Shown: one piece after another, positions 7,826 through 19,145 of the stretch
How positions within the stretch are numbered: position 1 is the first letter of the stretch
Layout of the letters: each line of letters starts with the position of its first letter
From: Mycobacterium haemophilum DSM 44634
GTDB lineage: Bacteria > Actinomycetota > Actinomycetes > Mycobacteriales > Mycobacteriaceae
NCBI RefSeq assembly: GCF_000340435.2
Contig: NZ_CP011883.2
Coordinates: forward strand, 2,030,687 to 2,094,686
Reading direction: 5' to 3'
Length of the DNA stretch: 64,000 nucleotides
Made by a program: the position numbers and the translations under genes
The notes under the pieces: model-generated
Seen by the model: only the letters and a program-made list of their open reading frames with translations
Database searches by the model: none
Told to the model about the DNA's origin: nothing

Positions 7826-10573
7826 GTGAGTGCCGCGACCACCGCTAGTAAAGCCTGCGAAGACCAAGCCAAGCCGACGCTGATGCTGCTGGATGGCAAT
7901 TCGCTGGCATTCCGAGCGTTCTACGCACTGCCAGCGGAGAACTTCAAGACCCGCGGTGGCCTCACCACCAACGCGGTGTACGGCTTCACCGCCATGCTGA
8001 TCAACCTGCTGCGTGACGAGGCTCCGACGCACATCGCCGCGGCGTTTGACGTGTCGCGGCAGACGTTTCGCTCCGAGCGCTATCCGGAGTACAAGGCCAA
8101 CCGGTCATCGACCCCCGATGAGTTCCACGGCCAGATCGACATCACCAAGGAAGTCCTGGGCGCGCTGGGCATCACGGTGCTCGCGGAGGCGGGATTCGAG
8201 GCTGACGACCTCATCGCGACGTTGGCTACTCAAGCCGAAAGCGAGGGGTACCGCGTGTTGGTGGTCACCGGTGACCGCGACGCGCTGCAATTGGTCAGCG
8301 ACGACGTGACGGTGCTGTATCCACGTAAGGGCGTCAGCGAACTCACCCGCTTCACCCCGGAGGCCGTCGTCGAGAAGTACGGGCTGACGCCGGCGCAATA
8401 CCCCGACTTCGCGGCGTTACGTGGCGATCCTAGCGACAATCTGCCCGGCATTCCCGGCGTGGGGGAGAAGACCGCCGCCAAGTGGATCGTCGAGTACGGC
8501 TCGCTACAGGGGCTGGTCGACAACGTCGAGTCGGTGCGCGGCAAGGTGGGTGACGCGTTGCGGGCACATCTGGCCAGCGTGGTGCGCAACCGGGAGCTCA
8601 CCGACCTGGTCAAAGATGTGCCGCTGGTGCAAACCCCGGACACGCTGCGGCTGCAGCCGTGGGATCGCGACCACATTCACCGGCTCTTCGACGACCTGGA
8701 GTTCCGGGTATTGCGCGACCGGCTGTTCGACACGCTGGCGGCCGCTGGGGGGCGGGTGCCCGAGGTCGACGAGGGGTTCGACGTCCGCGGCGGCGTGCTG
8801 GAATCCGGCACGGTCCGGCGGTGGCTGGCTGAGCACGCCAGTGACGGACGCAGGTCTGGGCTGGCAGTCGTGGGTACGCATCTGCCGCACGGCGGGGACG
8901 CCACCGCGGTGGCCATCGCCGCCGCCGACGGCGACGGCGGCTACCTCGACACCGCGACGTTGACTCCCGACGATGAAGCTGCAGTCGCCGCTTGGTTAGC
9001 CGATCCCGGCAAACCCAAAGCGCTGCATGAGGCGAAGCTGGCCATGCACGATCTCGCGGGCCGTGGTTGGACGCTGGGCGGCATCACGTCTGATACCGCG
9101 CTGGCGGCCTATCTGGTGCGGCCGGGGCAACGCAGCTTCACTCTGGACGACCTCTCGTTGCGCTACCTGCGTCGCGAGCTACGCGCGGAAACCACTGAAC
9201 AGCAACAGCTTTCGCTTCTCGATGACTTGGACGAGTCGGGCGGGGTGGACGAGCAAGCCGCGCAGACCCTGATACTGCGGGCCCGGGCCGTGGCAGACCT
9301 CGCCGCTGCGTTGGACGCCGAGCTGGATCGTATTGACTCCACCGCGCTGCTAAGTGAGATGGAGCTGCCGGTCCAACAGGTGCTGGCCGACATGGAGAAG
9401 GTGGGTATCGCGGTCGATTTGCGGTTGCTCACCGAGTTGCAGAGCCAATTCGGCGATCAGATCCGAGACGCTGCTGAGGCCGCCTACGCCGTCATCGGCA
9501 AGCAGATCAATCTGGGCTCACCCAAGCAGCTGCAGGTCGTGTTGTTCGACGAACTGGGGATGCCGAAAACCAAACGGACCAAGACCGGTTACACCACCGA
9601 CGCCGATGCTTTGCAGTCCCTGTTCGACAAAACCGGGCACCCATTTCTGCAGCATCTGCTCACCCACCGCGACGTCACCCGGCTCAAAGTCACCGTCGAC
9701 GGGTTGCTGAATGCGGTCGCCGCAGATGGCCGGATTCACACCACGTTCAACCAGACGATCGCGGCGACGGGCCGGCTGTCCTCGACAGAACCCAACTTGC
9801 AGAACATCCCAATCCGCACCGACGCCGGCCGGCAGATCCGGGACGCGTTCGTCGTCGGCTCGGGTAATGGCGGCTACACCGAGCTGATGACCGCCGACTA
9901 CAGCCAAATCGAGATGCGGATCATGGCGCACCTATCCCGGGATGAGGGCCTCATCGAGGCCTTCAATACCGGGGAAGACCTGCATTCGTTTGTGGCATCG
10001 CGGGCATTCGGCGTGCCGATCGAGGCGGTCACCGCCGAATTGCGGCGCCGGGTCAAGGCGATGTCCTACGGGCTGGCCTACGGGCTAAGCGCGTACGGGT
10101 TGGCTGCTCAGCTGAAAATCTCCACCGAGGAGGCGAAGATCCAGATGGAGCAATACTTCGCCCGATTTGGCGGGGTGCGCGACTATCTGATGGATGTCGT
10201 CGAGCAGGCCCGCAAGGACGGCTACACCTCGACCGTGTTGGGCCGTCGGCGCTACCTGCCCGAGCTGGACAGCAGTAATCGCCAGGTACGAGAGGCGGCC
10301 GAGCGGGCGGCGCTCAACGCGCCGATCCAGGGCAGTGCGGCCGACATCATCAAGGTGGCGATGATCGCGGTTGACAAGGCGCTCAAAGACGCGGGGCTGG
10401 CGTCGCGAATGCTGCTACAGGTACACGACGAGTTGCTGTTCGAAGTCGCGCCCGGTGAACGCGAGCAGATCGAGGCTGTGGTGCGCGAGCAGATGGGCAG
10501 TGCCTACCCCCTGGACGTGCCGCTGGACGTAAGTGTTGGCTTTGGCCGCTCGTGGGACGCCGCCGCGCACTAG
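7826..10573 (+). CDS. polA: DNA polymerase I
   Basis: Repair and Okazaki-fragment polymerase, 915 residues. The N-terminal 5'-nuclease (residues 15-310) starts with MLLDGNSLAFRAFYAL and contains VVTGDRDALQLVS and GIPGVGEKTAAKWI. The middle 3'-5' exonuclease-like domain (about 325-510) lacks the acidic catalytic set, as in other mycobacterial Pol I. The polymerase domain carries motif A (DYSQIEMRIMAH), motif B (RRRVKAMSYGLAYGLSAYG) and motif C (QVHDELLFE). GTG start at 7826; probably leaderless. It is divergent from Rv1628c and convergent with the LysE-type gene downstream, so it is transcribed alone. Confidence 0.97.
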   Translation: MSAATTASKACEDQAKPTLMLLDGNSLAFRAFYALPAENFKTRGGLTTNAVYGFTAMLINLLRDEAPTHIAAAFDVSRQTFRSERYPEYKANRSSTPDEFHGQIDITKEVLGALGITVLAEAGFEADDLIATLATQAESEGYRVLVVTGDRDALQLVSDDVTVLYPRKGVSELTRFTPEAVVEKYGLTPAQYPDFAALRGDPSDNLPGIPGVGEKTAAKWIVEYGSLQGLVDNVESVRGKVGDALRAHLASVVRNRELTDLVKDVPLVQTPDTLRLQPWDRDHIHRLFDDLEFRVLRDRLFDTLAAAGGRVPEVDEGFDVRGGVLESGTVRRWLAEHASDGRRSGLAVVGTHLPHGGDATAVAIAAADGDGGYLDTATLTPDDEAAVAAWLADPGKPKALHEAKLAMHDLAGRGWTLGGITSDTALAAYLVRPGQRSFTLDDLSLRYLRRELRAETTEQQQLSLLDDLDESGGVDEQAAQTLILRARAVADLAAALDAELDRIDSTALLSEMELPVQQVLADMEKVGIAVDLRLLTELQSQFGDQIRDAAEAAYAVIGKQINLGSPKQLQVVLFDELGMPKTKRTKTGYTTDADALQSLFDKTGHPFLQHLLTHRDVTRLKVTVDGLLNAVAADGRIHTTFNQTIAATGRLSSTEPNLQNIPIRTDAGRQIRDAFVVGSGNGGYTELMTADYSQIEMRIMAHLSRDEGLIEAFNTGEDLHSFVASRAFGVPIEAVTAELRRRVKAMSYGLAYGLSAYGLAAQLKISTEEAKIQMEQYFARFGGVRDYLMDVVEQARKDGYTSTVLGRRRYLPELDSSNRQVREAAERAALNAPIQGSAADIIKVAMIAVDKALKDAGLASRMLLQVHDELLFEVAPGEREQIEAVVREQMGSAYPLDVPLDVSVGFGRSWDAAAH

Positions 10574-10601
10574 CGCGGCAATCTCTGACGCGCCGGCTCA
10601 A

Positions 10602-11234
10602 TTAGTAGGCGTCGGCGGCTACGCCCAGGCCTAAGGCCAGCAGGACGGCGCCGAGGGTCCGTTCGATGCGCCGGCGCACATGCGCCCTGGCAAGGATTTC
10701 GCGGGCCCGGTCCGCGGCGAGCACAACACCCAAACACCACGCGGTGTCAATCACCAGCTGAATGGCCGCCAGCACGAAAAGCGTCGGCAGTGCCGCCCCG
10801 CTGGACGGCAGGAACTGCGGCAGCACCGCGATCCCGAAGGTGGCCGCTTTCGGGTTGGCGGCGATCGACACCAATGACGCACGGAATGCCGCCGCCGGCG
10901 TTCTGCCGCGGGGCGCGATCAGGACCTCGATATCGGCTGGGTGCTTCGCGTGACGCCACGCGCTGATGCCGAGCCAGACCAGGATTGCTGCCCCGATGAC
11001 ATGCAGCGCCACCGACAGCGTGTGGTTGGCCATCAGCAACACCGACAATCCGGCGCCGCCGGCCATGGTCCAGCCGAACAACCCGATTTCGTTGCCGACC
11101 ACGGCTGCCAGACCCGCCGCTCGACCGTCCCGGACCGAGCGGTGCAGGAACAACGCGGTCGCGGGACCGGGAAGAACGGCGAGGATGACGCATGCCAGCA
11201 GGAACGCCGGCAGCACGTTGACCAAATGTTGCAT
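10602..11234 (-). CDS. LysE/RhtB-family amino-acid exporter
   Basis: Inner-membrane exporter of 210 residues with about six hydrophobic helices. The N-terminus has the family signature VILAVLPGPATALFL followed by RSVRDGRAAGLAAVVGNEIG, and the second half has SLVSIAANPKAATFG. Likely effluxes an amino acid or related small metabolite; the substrate cannot be told. It lies between polA and rpsA on the opposite strand. These two genes are neighbours in H37Rv with nothing between, as remembered, so this is an extra gene or one lost in the tuberculosis complex. Its stop is 28 bases from that of polA. Codon use looks like the host. Confidence 0.85.
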   Translation of the reverse strand: MQHLVNVLPAFLLACVILAVLPGPATALFLHRSVRDGRAAGLAAVVGNEIGLFGWTMAGGAGLSVLLMANHTLSVALHVIGAAILVWLGISAWRHAKHPADIEVLIAPRGRTPAAAFRASLVSIAANPKAATFGIAVLPQFLPSSGAALPTLFVLAAIQLVIDTAWCLGVVLAADRAREILARAHVRRRIERTLGAVLLALGLGVAADAY

Positions 11235-11304
11235 GACCGGAGTATGTCGAACGAGTCAAGCCGTTTTGCTATCGCTATGTTTGGCAGCAGTGGTGGATGC
11301 GGGT

Positions 11305-11334
11305 TTGTCCAGCATGTACACAGTCGAGTAACCT
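11305..11334 (+). promoter_or_regulatory. Candidate promoter of rpsA
   Basis: TTGTCC (11305-11310) and TAACCT (11329-11334) are separated by 18 bases and resemble a SigA-type promoter. They lie about 85 bases before the rpsA start, within the divergent gap shared with the LysE-type gene. Confidence 0.5.
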
Positions 11335-11418
11335 CGACAGATACCTGCCCGTGCTGGATGGCGGGTAAGCAATGTCGATCGTCCCTACGACCCAACCTGT
11401 CCGGAGCAACTCAACAAT

Positions 11419-12873
11419 ATGCCGAGTCCCGCCGTCACCTCGCCGCAAGTAGCCGTCAACGACATAGGCTCCAGCGAGGACTTTCTCGCCGCAATAGACA
11501 AAACGATCAAGTACTTCAACGATGGCGACATCGTCGAAGGCACCATCGTCAAAGTGGACCGGGACGAGGTGCTCCTCGACATCGGCTACAAAACCGAAGG
11601 GGTCATCCCCGCCCGCGAACTCTCCATCAAGCACGACGTCGACCCCAATGAGGTCGTCTCCGTCGGCGACGAGGTCGAGGCTCTGGTGCTCACCAAGGAG
11701 GACAAAGAGGGCCGCCTGATCCTGTCCAAGAAGCGCGCGCAGTACGAGCGCGCGTGGGGCACCATCGAGGCACTCAAGGAGAAGGACGAGGCCGTCAAGG
11801 GCACCGTTATCGAGGTGGTCAAGGGTGGTCTGATCCTCGACATCGGGTTGCGCGGCTTCCTGCCCGCTTCGTTGGTGGAGATGCGGCGGGTCCGGGATCT
11901 GCAGCCCTACATCGGCAAGGAGATCGAAGCCAAGATCATCGAGCTGGACAAGAACCGCAACAACGTGGTGCTGTCCCGTCGCGCCTGGTTGGAGCAGACC
12001 CAGTCCGAGGTGCGCAGCGAGTTCCTCAACCAGCTGCAGAAGGGCGCCATCCGCAAGGGTGTGGTGTCGTCCATCGTCAACTTCGGCGCGTTCGTCGACT
12101 TGGGCGGTGTGGACGGTCTGGTGCACGTCTCCGAGCTGTCCTGGAAGCACATCGACCACCCGTCCGAGGTGGTCCAGGTGGGCGACGAGGTCACCGTCGA
12201 GGTGCTCGACGTCGACATGGACCGCGAACGGGTTTCGTTGTCGCTGAAGGCGACCCAGGAAGACCCGTGGCGGCACTTCGCCCGCACCCACGCCATCGGA
12301 CAAATCGTGCCGGGCAAGGTCACCAAGCTCGTTCCGTTCGGTGCCTTCGTCCGTGTTGAGGAGGGTATCGAAGGTCTGGTGCACATCTCGGAGCTGGCAG
12401 AGCGGCACGTCGAGGTGCCCGACCAGGTGGTTGCCGTTGGCGACGACGCGATGGTCAAGGTCATCGACATCGACCTGGAGCGGCGCCGGATTTCGCTGTC
12501 GCTGAAGCAGGCCAACGAGGACTACACCGAGGAGTTCGACCCGGCGAAGTACGGCATGGCCGACAGCTACGACGAGCAGGGCAACTACATCTTCCCCGAG
12601 GGCTTCGACGCCGAAACCAACGAGTGGCTGGAAGGCTTCGACACCCAGCGCGCCGAATGGGAGGCCCGCTACGCCGAAGCCGAGCGTCGGCACAAGATGC
12701 ACACCACCCAGATGGAGAAGTTCGCTGCCGCCGAGGAGGCCGGACACAGCAGCAGCAGCAGCAGCGAGCAGGTCCCGGCCGGCAGTGCGCCGTCGGAGAA
12801 GGCCGCGGGCGGGTCGCTGGCTAGCGATGCTCAACTGGCCGCTCTACGGGAAAAGCTCGCCGGCAGCGCATAA
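11419..12873 (+). CDS. rpsA: 30S ribosomal protein S1
   Basis: Binds mRNA on the small ribosomal subunit and helps initiate translation. The protein has 484 residues with four S1 RNA-binding repeats at about 36-105, 123-190, 210-278 and 295-364, recognisable by recurrent VxGxVxxxVxFGAFVxL and GLVHxSEL patterns, then an acidic low-complexity tail. The tail includes six consecutive AGC codons (Ser) at 12748-12765 before a conserved end LASDAQLAALREKLAG. ATG start at 11419. A promoter candidate sits about 85 bases upstream. The gene is followed after 26 bases by coaE on the same strand, so the two may be co-transcribed. Confidence 0.97.
   Translation: MPSPAVTSPQVAVNDIGSSEDFLAAIDKTIKYFNDGDIVEGTIVKVDRDEVLLDIGYKTEGVIPARELSIKHDVDPNEVVSVGDEVEALVLTKEDKEGRLILSKKRAQYERAWGTIEALKEKDEAVKGTVIEVVKGGLILDIGLRGFLPASLVEMRRVRDLQPYIGKEIEAKIIELDKNRNNVVLSRRAWLEQTQSEVRSEFLNQLQKGAIRKGVVSSIVNFGAFVDLGGVDGLVHVSELSWKHIDHPSEVVQVGDEVTVEVLDVDMDRERVSLSLKATQEDPWRHFARTHAIGQIVPGKVTKLVPFGAFVRVEEGIEGLVHISELAERHVEVPDQVVAVGDDAMVKVIDIDLERRRISLSLKQANEDYTEEFDPAKYGMADSYDEQGNYIFPEGFDAETNEWLEGFDTQRAEWEARYAEAERRHKMHTTQMEKFAAAEEAGHSSSSSSEQVPAGSAPSEKAAGGSLASDAQLAALREKLAGSA
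12748..12765 (+). repeat. (AGC)6 trinucleotide repeat in rpsA
   Basis: Six tandem AGC codons encode six of the serines in the disordered C-terminal tail of ribosomal protein S1. Slippage here would change tail length without breaking the frame. Confidence 0.9.
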
Positions 12874-12899
12874 TCCCCGGTCTGATCGCATTCGCGTAA

Positions 12900-14123
12900 A
12901 TGCTGCGCATCGGGCTCACCGGCGGAATCGGCGCCGGGAAGTCGTTGCTGTCCAGCACGTTCTCACAGTGTGGTGGGATCGTCGTGGACGGTGATGTGCT
13001 GGCTCGCGAAGTGGTGCAGCCCGGCACCGAAGGATTGTCCTTGCTGGTCGATGCATTTGGTCAGGACATCCTGCTTGCCGACGGTGCGTTGGATCGGCCG
13101 GCTTTGGCTGCCAAGGCTTTTCGGGACGACGCGGCGCGCGGCAAGCTGAACGGGATCGTGCATCCACTAGTGGCCCGACGTCGTGCGGAGATCATCGCAG
13201 CGGTGGCTGAGGATGCTGTTGTGGTCGAAGACATTCCGCTGCTGGTGGAATCTGGGATGGCCCCGTTGTTCCCGCTAGTTGTCGTGGTGCATGCCGACGT
13301 CGAACTGCGCGTGCGAAGGCTGGTCGAGCAACGCGGCATGTCCGAAGCTGACGCGCGTGCCAGGATCGCTGCGCAGGCCAGCGACGAGGAACGTCGTGCC
13401 ATTGCCGACGTCTGGCTGGACAATTCAGGTGCCCCAGAGGTTTTGGTCCAACGGGCTCGTGACGTGTGGTATCACCGGATATTGCCGTTCGCCCACAACC
13501 TGAGTCAGTGTCAGGCGGTGCAGGTACCGGCGAGACTGGTGCCGGCCGATCCGACCTGGCCGGAGCAGGCGGAGCGCATTGTTGCTCGGCTGAAGACCAC
13601 GTGCGGCCACAGGGCGGTGCGAGTTGACCACATCGGTTCGACCGCGGTGGCGGAATTCCCGGACTTTCAAGCCAAAGACATCATCGACATTCAGATCACC
13701 GTCGAGTCACTCGCGGTGGCCGACGAACTCGCCGAGCCCTTGTTGTCTGCCGGGTACCCGCGCCTGCAGCACATCACCGGTGATGTCGCCAAGCCCGATG
13801 CCCGCAGCGCCGTAGATCGCTACGACCACAGTGGCAATCCAGGCTTATGGCACAAGAGGTTTCATGCCTCGGCTGACCCTGGCCGGCCGACAAACGTGCA
13901 TATCCGGGTGGACGGCTGGCCCAATCAGCAATTCGGCTTGCTGTTCGTCGACTGGCTGAAAGCCAACCCCGGTGTGCGCGACGACTACTTGGACGTCAAG
14001 CGCACGGCGGACCGGCTGGCCGACGGAGACATGCGCCGCTACGCCGACGCTAAGGAACCATGGTTCCTCGACGCCTACCGGCGCGCGTGGGAGTGGGCCG
14101 ACTCCACGGGTTGGCGGCTGTAG
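12900..14123 (+). CDS. coaE: Dephospho-CoA kinase fused to a GrpB (UPF0157) domain
   Basis: Catalyses the last step of coenzyme A synthesis, ATP-dependent phosphorylation of dephospho-CoA. Residues 1-200 form the kinase, with P-loop GLTGGIGAGKS (5-15), DGDVLAREVV, and the lid region containing RVRRLVEQRGM. From about residue 205 to the end is a GrpB/UPF0157 domain of nucleotidyltransferase fold (VDHIGSTAV, KDIIDIQI, HIRVDG), which accounts for 407 residues versus about 200 for stand-alone CoaE. The fusion is usual in mycobacteria. The role of the second domain in the enzyme is not known to me. ATG start 26 bases after rpsA. Confidence 0.95.
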   Translation: MLRIGLTGGIGAGKSLLSSTFSQCGGIVVDGDVLAREVVQPGTEGLSLLVDAFGQDILLADGALDRPALAAKAFRDDAARGKLNGIVHPLVARRRAEIIAAVAEDAVVVEDIPLLVESGMAPLFPLVVVVHADVELRVRRLVEQRGMSEADARARIAAQASDEERRAIADVWLDNSGAPEVLVQRARDVWYHRILPFAHNLSQCQAVQVPARLVPADPTWPEQAERIVARLKTTCGHRAVRVDHIGSTAVAEFPDFQAKDIIDIQITVESLAVADELAEPLLSAGYPRLQHITGDVAKPDARSAVDRYDHSGNPGLWHKRFHASADPGRPTNVHIRVDGWPNQQFGLLFVDWLKANPGVRDDYLDVKRTADRLADGDMRRYADAKEPWFLDAYRRAWEWADSTGWRL

Positions 14124-14130
14124 CGGCGAT

Positions 14131-14547
14131 CTAAGTAGACAAGGGCGCGCCGCACCGCAGCACACCATTCATCGGATCGGTATTTCCGAGCACCGGTCTA
14201 ACCAATTGGTCGACCTGGGTGAAAACGTGGTCGTCCACGTCGATCTCGCAGTGCACGTTCGCCGAGTAGGGCCAACGAAGCAAAATCTGCATGCCGGCTT
14301 GCTGCGGATCAGCCAGCACCGTGTCGGCCTCGAATACGTTGCCGGGCATCGGGCTCAGGCCAGCGGTATTCGTCTGACCACCGGCGGTCACGAAGGCGGC
14401 CTGGCTCCCGGTTGTCACCCCGTCGATCCTGGCAATGTAGGTGACGTTGTGGAGGTCAGCCCGCGCAGTCGCCGGGATTAACTGGGAGCCAGCGGTGATA
14501 ACCGTGACGGCGGTGATCGGCATCCACCTACGCTTGCCGAAGCTCAT
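14131..14547 (-). CDS. Secreted mycobacterial protein of unknown function
   Basis: Protein of 138 residues with a clear Sec signal peptide: basic MSFGKRRW start, hydrophobic run ITAVTVITAGSQLIP, and an ATARA cleavage site near residue 30. The mature part begins DLHNVTYIARIDG and has two cysteines (VHCEID and LRCGAP) that could form a disulfide. Beta-rich and without charged active-site motifs. I do not recognise a characterised family, though similar small exported proteins occur in mycobacteria. H37Rv has no gene here in my recollection. It converges on coaE with seven bases between stops. Neighbouring DUF402 gene is on the same strand about 95 bases upstream. Confidence 0.75.
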   Translation of the reverse strand: MSFGKRRWMPITAVTVITAGSQLIPATARADLHNVTYIARIDGVTTGSQAAFVTAGGQTNTAGLSPMPGNVFEADTVLADPQQAGMQILLRWPYSANVHCEIDVDDHVFTQVDQLVRPVLGNTDPMNGVLRCGAPLST

Positions 14548-14640
14548 AGTTGCTGAGATTACGCGCAGTGTCTATCGCGAGTCACAGGGCCACGGGGGGT
14601 ATCGCGCGCTGTTACGTGATTCACCACTGCGATAGTCGGA

Positions 14641-15081
14641 CTATTTCCCGCGCCAGGTGACTTCCATGCCGTCGGCGGCCAACCAGCGTGACAGGTCATA
14701 GTCGTTGCGAGCCAGGCCGTCGACCGCGGTTACGGCTCGCCGCACCGCCTGCTCGGCGATCTCTGGGGTCAGCAGACCGTGACGGACGGCATCCAGCAGC
14801 TCGTCGACATCGGCCAGTCCCGCCGCTGCGCCGGTACGGACCTCGATGTCGAGGTAATGGTCTTCGGAACGCCACACCGCCGGGCCGGGCGTGTACTCGC
14901 CCACATCGAGGTAGTAGTCGTGATCCCGTTCGTGGCCCGGGTTGAAGTGAAAAACGGTGGCGCGCAAGCCCAACGACGGCAGCAGCCACGACTCGAGGTA
15001 ATGGAATTGAGCCCGGCCGGGAGTGGGTCGAGCAACATAGAGCCCCCACGGTTGGACCGTGTACTCGTCGACGGCCCGCAC
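14641..15081 (-). CDS. DUF402-domain protein (Rv1632c)
   Basis: Protein of 146 residues with the DUF402/FomD-like barrel: HFNPGHERDHDYYLDVGEY and EDHYLDIEVRTG supply the conserved Asp and Tyr residues that bind a divalent metal and nucleotide in relatives with nucleoside di- or triphosphatase activity. GTG at 15081 is the first standard start. Coding-like sequence continues upstream in frame (IHPPKHETFDLIARTNTD), so the natural start may be a non-standard codon slightly upstream, near 15150-15165. Function in mycobacteria is unknown to me; a phosphohydrolase is likely. Confidence 0.8.
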   Translation of the reverse strand: MRAVDEYTVQPWGLYVARPTPGRAQFHYLESWLLPSLGLRATVFHFNPGHERDHDYYLDVGEYTPGPAVWRSEDHYLDIEVRTGAAAGLADVDELLDAVRHGLLTPEIAEQAVRRAVTAVDGLARNDYDLSRWLAADGMEVTWRGK

Positions 15082-15164
15082 AATCCCTTTAGGATCGGTA
15101 TTGGTCCGGGCGATCAGGTCGAACGTCTCATGCTTGGGTGGATGGATGATGTCACCTTCTCGTG

Positions 15165-15523
15165 ATTCTTCTCGAGGTTCACGGCCCCTAGAGAACCCTA
15201 CCGACCCTTAGCGGCCAAGCCCCCAGGGTTCGGGTCAACAGCACCGATGGCGGCAAAACCGACATTTTGCGCTTTGTGGGCGGATATTGGCAGGGCAGTC
15301 CGGTACAGCAGCGGGTGGCCTGTGTTCAGCCGAACGCTCAGGTCAGAGCCACTCAGCAGGAAGCAATGAGTGCGGCGCGTAGGGAGCGGTGGTGCGAGTA
15401 CCCGTGGCTGTCCTCGGCGAGTTGGGCCAAAGCCCCGACTGAGCTATCTCGGCGCGAGCGTGCGTAGTTTGTCCGGCGACACGCCGCTGAGAACGTCTTG
15501 CTGCGCACACTCGCGGGAAGAGC
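15165..15523. other. Intergenic region between the DUF402 gene and uvrB
   Basis: About 360 bases with no gene I can support. The uvrB frame is open upstream to 15370 but that extension lacks conserved UvrB sequence. No strong hairpin with T-run was found. The only clear signal is the uvrB promoter at its right end. Confidence 0.6.
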
Positions 15524-15546
15524 CTGTCGGTGTCTGGTTCTACGCT
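15524..15546 (+). promoter_or_regulatory. RecA-NDp (PafBC-type) promoter of uvrB
   Basis: CTGTCGGTG (15524-15532), then exactly eight bases, then TACGCT (15541-15546), fits the RecA-independent DNA-damage promoter consensus TTGTCRGTG-N8-TANNNT with one mismatch. Position +7 from the -10 is 15553, the A of the uvrB ATG, so the transcript would be leaderless. Confidence 0.8.
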
Positions 15547-15552
15547 GGGGGC

Positions 15553-17729
<2,177 letters not shown>

Positions 17730-17733
<4 letters not shown>

Positions 17734-19145
17734 CGGATACGGAAAGCGATACTGGCAGTTGGCAGGAGCTGCTGGGCAAGTATCTCGGGACGTCCATCTT
17801 GCTGGCCGGTGGTGTCGGGCTGTACGCCACCAACGAGTTCCTGACTGTCAGTCTGCTCCCCAGCGCGATCGCTGAAATCGGCGGCAGCCGGCTGTATGCC
17901 TGGGTCACCACCCTGTACCTAGTCGGGTCGGTCGTCGCGGCGACCGCGGTCAGCCCGATGCTGCTGCGGGTCGGGGCGCGCACATCGTTCCTGATGGGAC
18001 TGGCGGTATTCGGTGCCGCCAGCCTGGTGTGCGCGGGCGCGCCGACCATGGAGATTCTGGTAGCTGGACGCACCCTGCAAGGTGTGGCCGGCGGACTGCT
18101 GGCCGGCTTGGGCTACGCGCTGATCAACTCTGCCTTGCCCCAGACGCTGTGGACTCGCGGTTCAGCACTGGTATCGGCGATGTGGGGTGTCGCGACTTTG
18201 GTCGGTCCCGCAACGGGTGGCGTTTTCGCGCAGCTCGGGTTGTGGCGATGGGCATTTGGCGCCGTGGCGATGGTGACCGCCCTGATGGCCGTATTGGTAC
18301 CGGTGGTACTGCCCGCAAATCAGGCTTCACGGAGCGGCGCAACCCCGTCGACCCCTGCGCACAAGGTGCCAGTGTGGTCAGTGCTGCTGATGGGTGCAGC
18401 CGCGCTGGCGGTCAGCGTCGCCGAGCTCCCGCGTTACTTGATGGCGACCGCCGGCCTGCTCGCCGCCGGTGCGTTGCTAGTCGGGATATTCGTGGTCGTC
18501 GATTGGCGGATGCACGCAGCGGTGTTGCCGTCCAGCGTATTTGGCTCTGGACCGTTGAAATGGATCTACCTGACCATGGCGGTGTCGATGGTCGCGGTCA
18601 TGGTCACGACGTATGTGCCGCTGTTTGGTCAGCGACTGGGGCATCTGAGTCCGGTAGCCGCCGGGTTTCTGGGTGCGGCATTGGCGTTCGGCTGGACGAC
18701 CGGTGAGATCGTCAGCGCGTCGCTGAGCAATCCTCGCGTGATCGGGCACGTGGTCGCGGCCGCGCCGCTGGTGATGGCGTCGGGTCTGGCGTTGGGCGCA
18801 ATCACCCAGCGCGCTAACGCGCCGATCGGGATTGTCGCGCTATGGGCGCTGGCGTTGTTGATCACCGGGGCAGGTATCGGGACTGCCTGGCCCCATCTGG
18901 CCGCACGCGCGATGGCCTGTGTCGACGACCCGGCTGAGAGCAGTGTGGCTGCCGCGGCGATCAACACCGTGCAGCTGATTTCGGCGGCTTTCGGCGCAGG
19001 GTTGGCCGGCGTGGTGGTCAACACGGCCAAGGGCGGCGAAGTGGCGGCGGCTCGTTGGCTCTACACGGTCTTTACCGTGCTGGCCGCGGTCGGTTTTATT
19101 GCCTCTTACCGGGCGACCCATCGCGACCGCCGTTCACCGCGTTGA
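17730..19145 (+). CDS. MFS drug-efflux-type transporter (Rv1634)
   Basis: Integral membrane transporter of 471 residues with roughly 12 to 14 hydrophobic helices. Early motif AEIGGSRLYAWVTTLYLVGSV and the RTLQGVAGGLLAG segment in the fourth to fifth helix region fit the DHA2/EmrB-like branch of the major facilitator superfamily. Likely proton-driven export of a hydrophobic compound; substrate unknown. GTG start overlaps the uvrB stop (GTGA), so it is translationally coupled and would be co-induced with uvrB. Its 3' end overlaps the convergent mannosyltransferase gene by 12 bases. Confidence 0.92.

Noticed and set aside
7724..8032. N-terminal extension of the DUF35 protein
   Set aside because: Would read through the KstR operator and into polA on the other strand.
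11275..12834. Long minus-strand open frame opposite rpsA (519 codons)
   Set aside because: Shadow of the strong codon bias of rpsA; no known domain and repeats mirror the S1 repeats.
15370..15552. N-terminal extension of uvrB
   Set aside because: Not conserved in the UvrB family and it would cover the RecA-NDp promoter.
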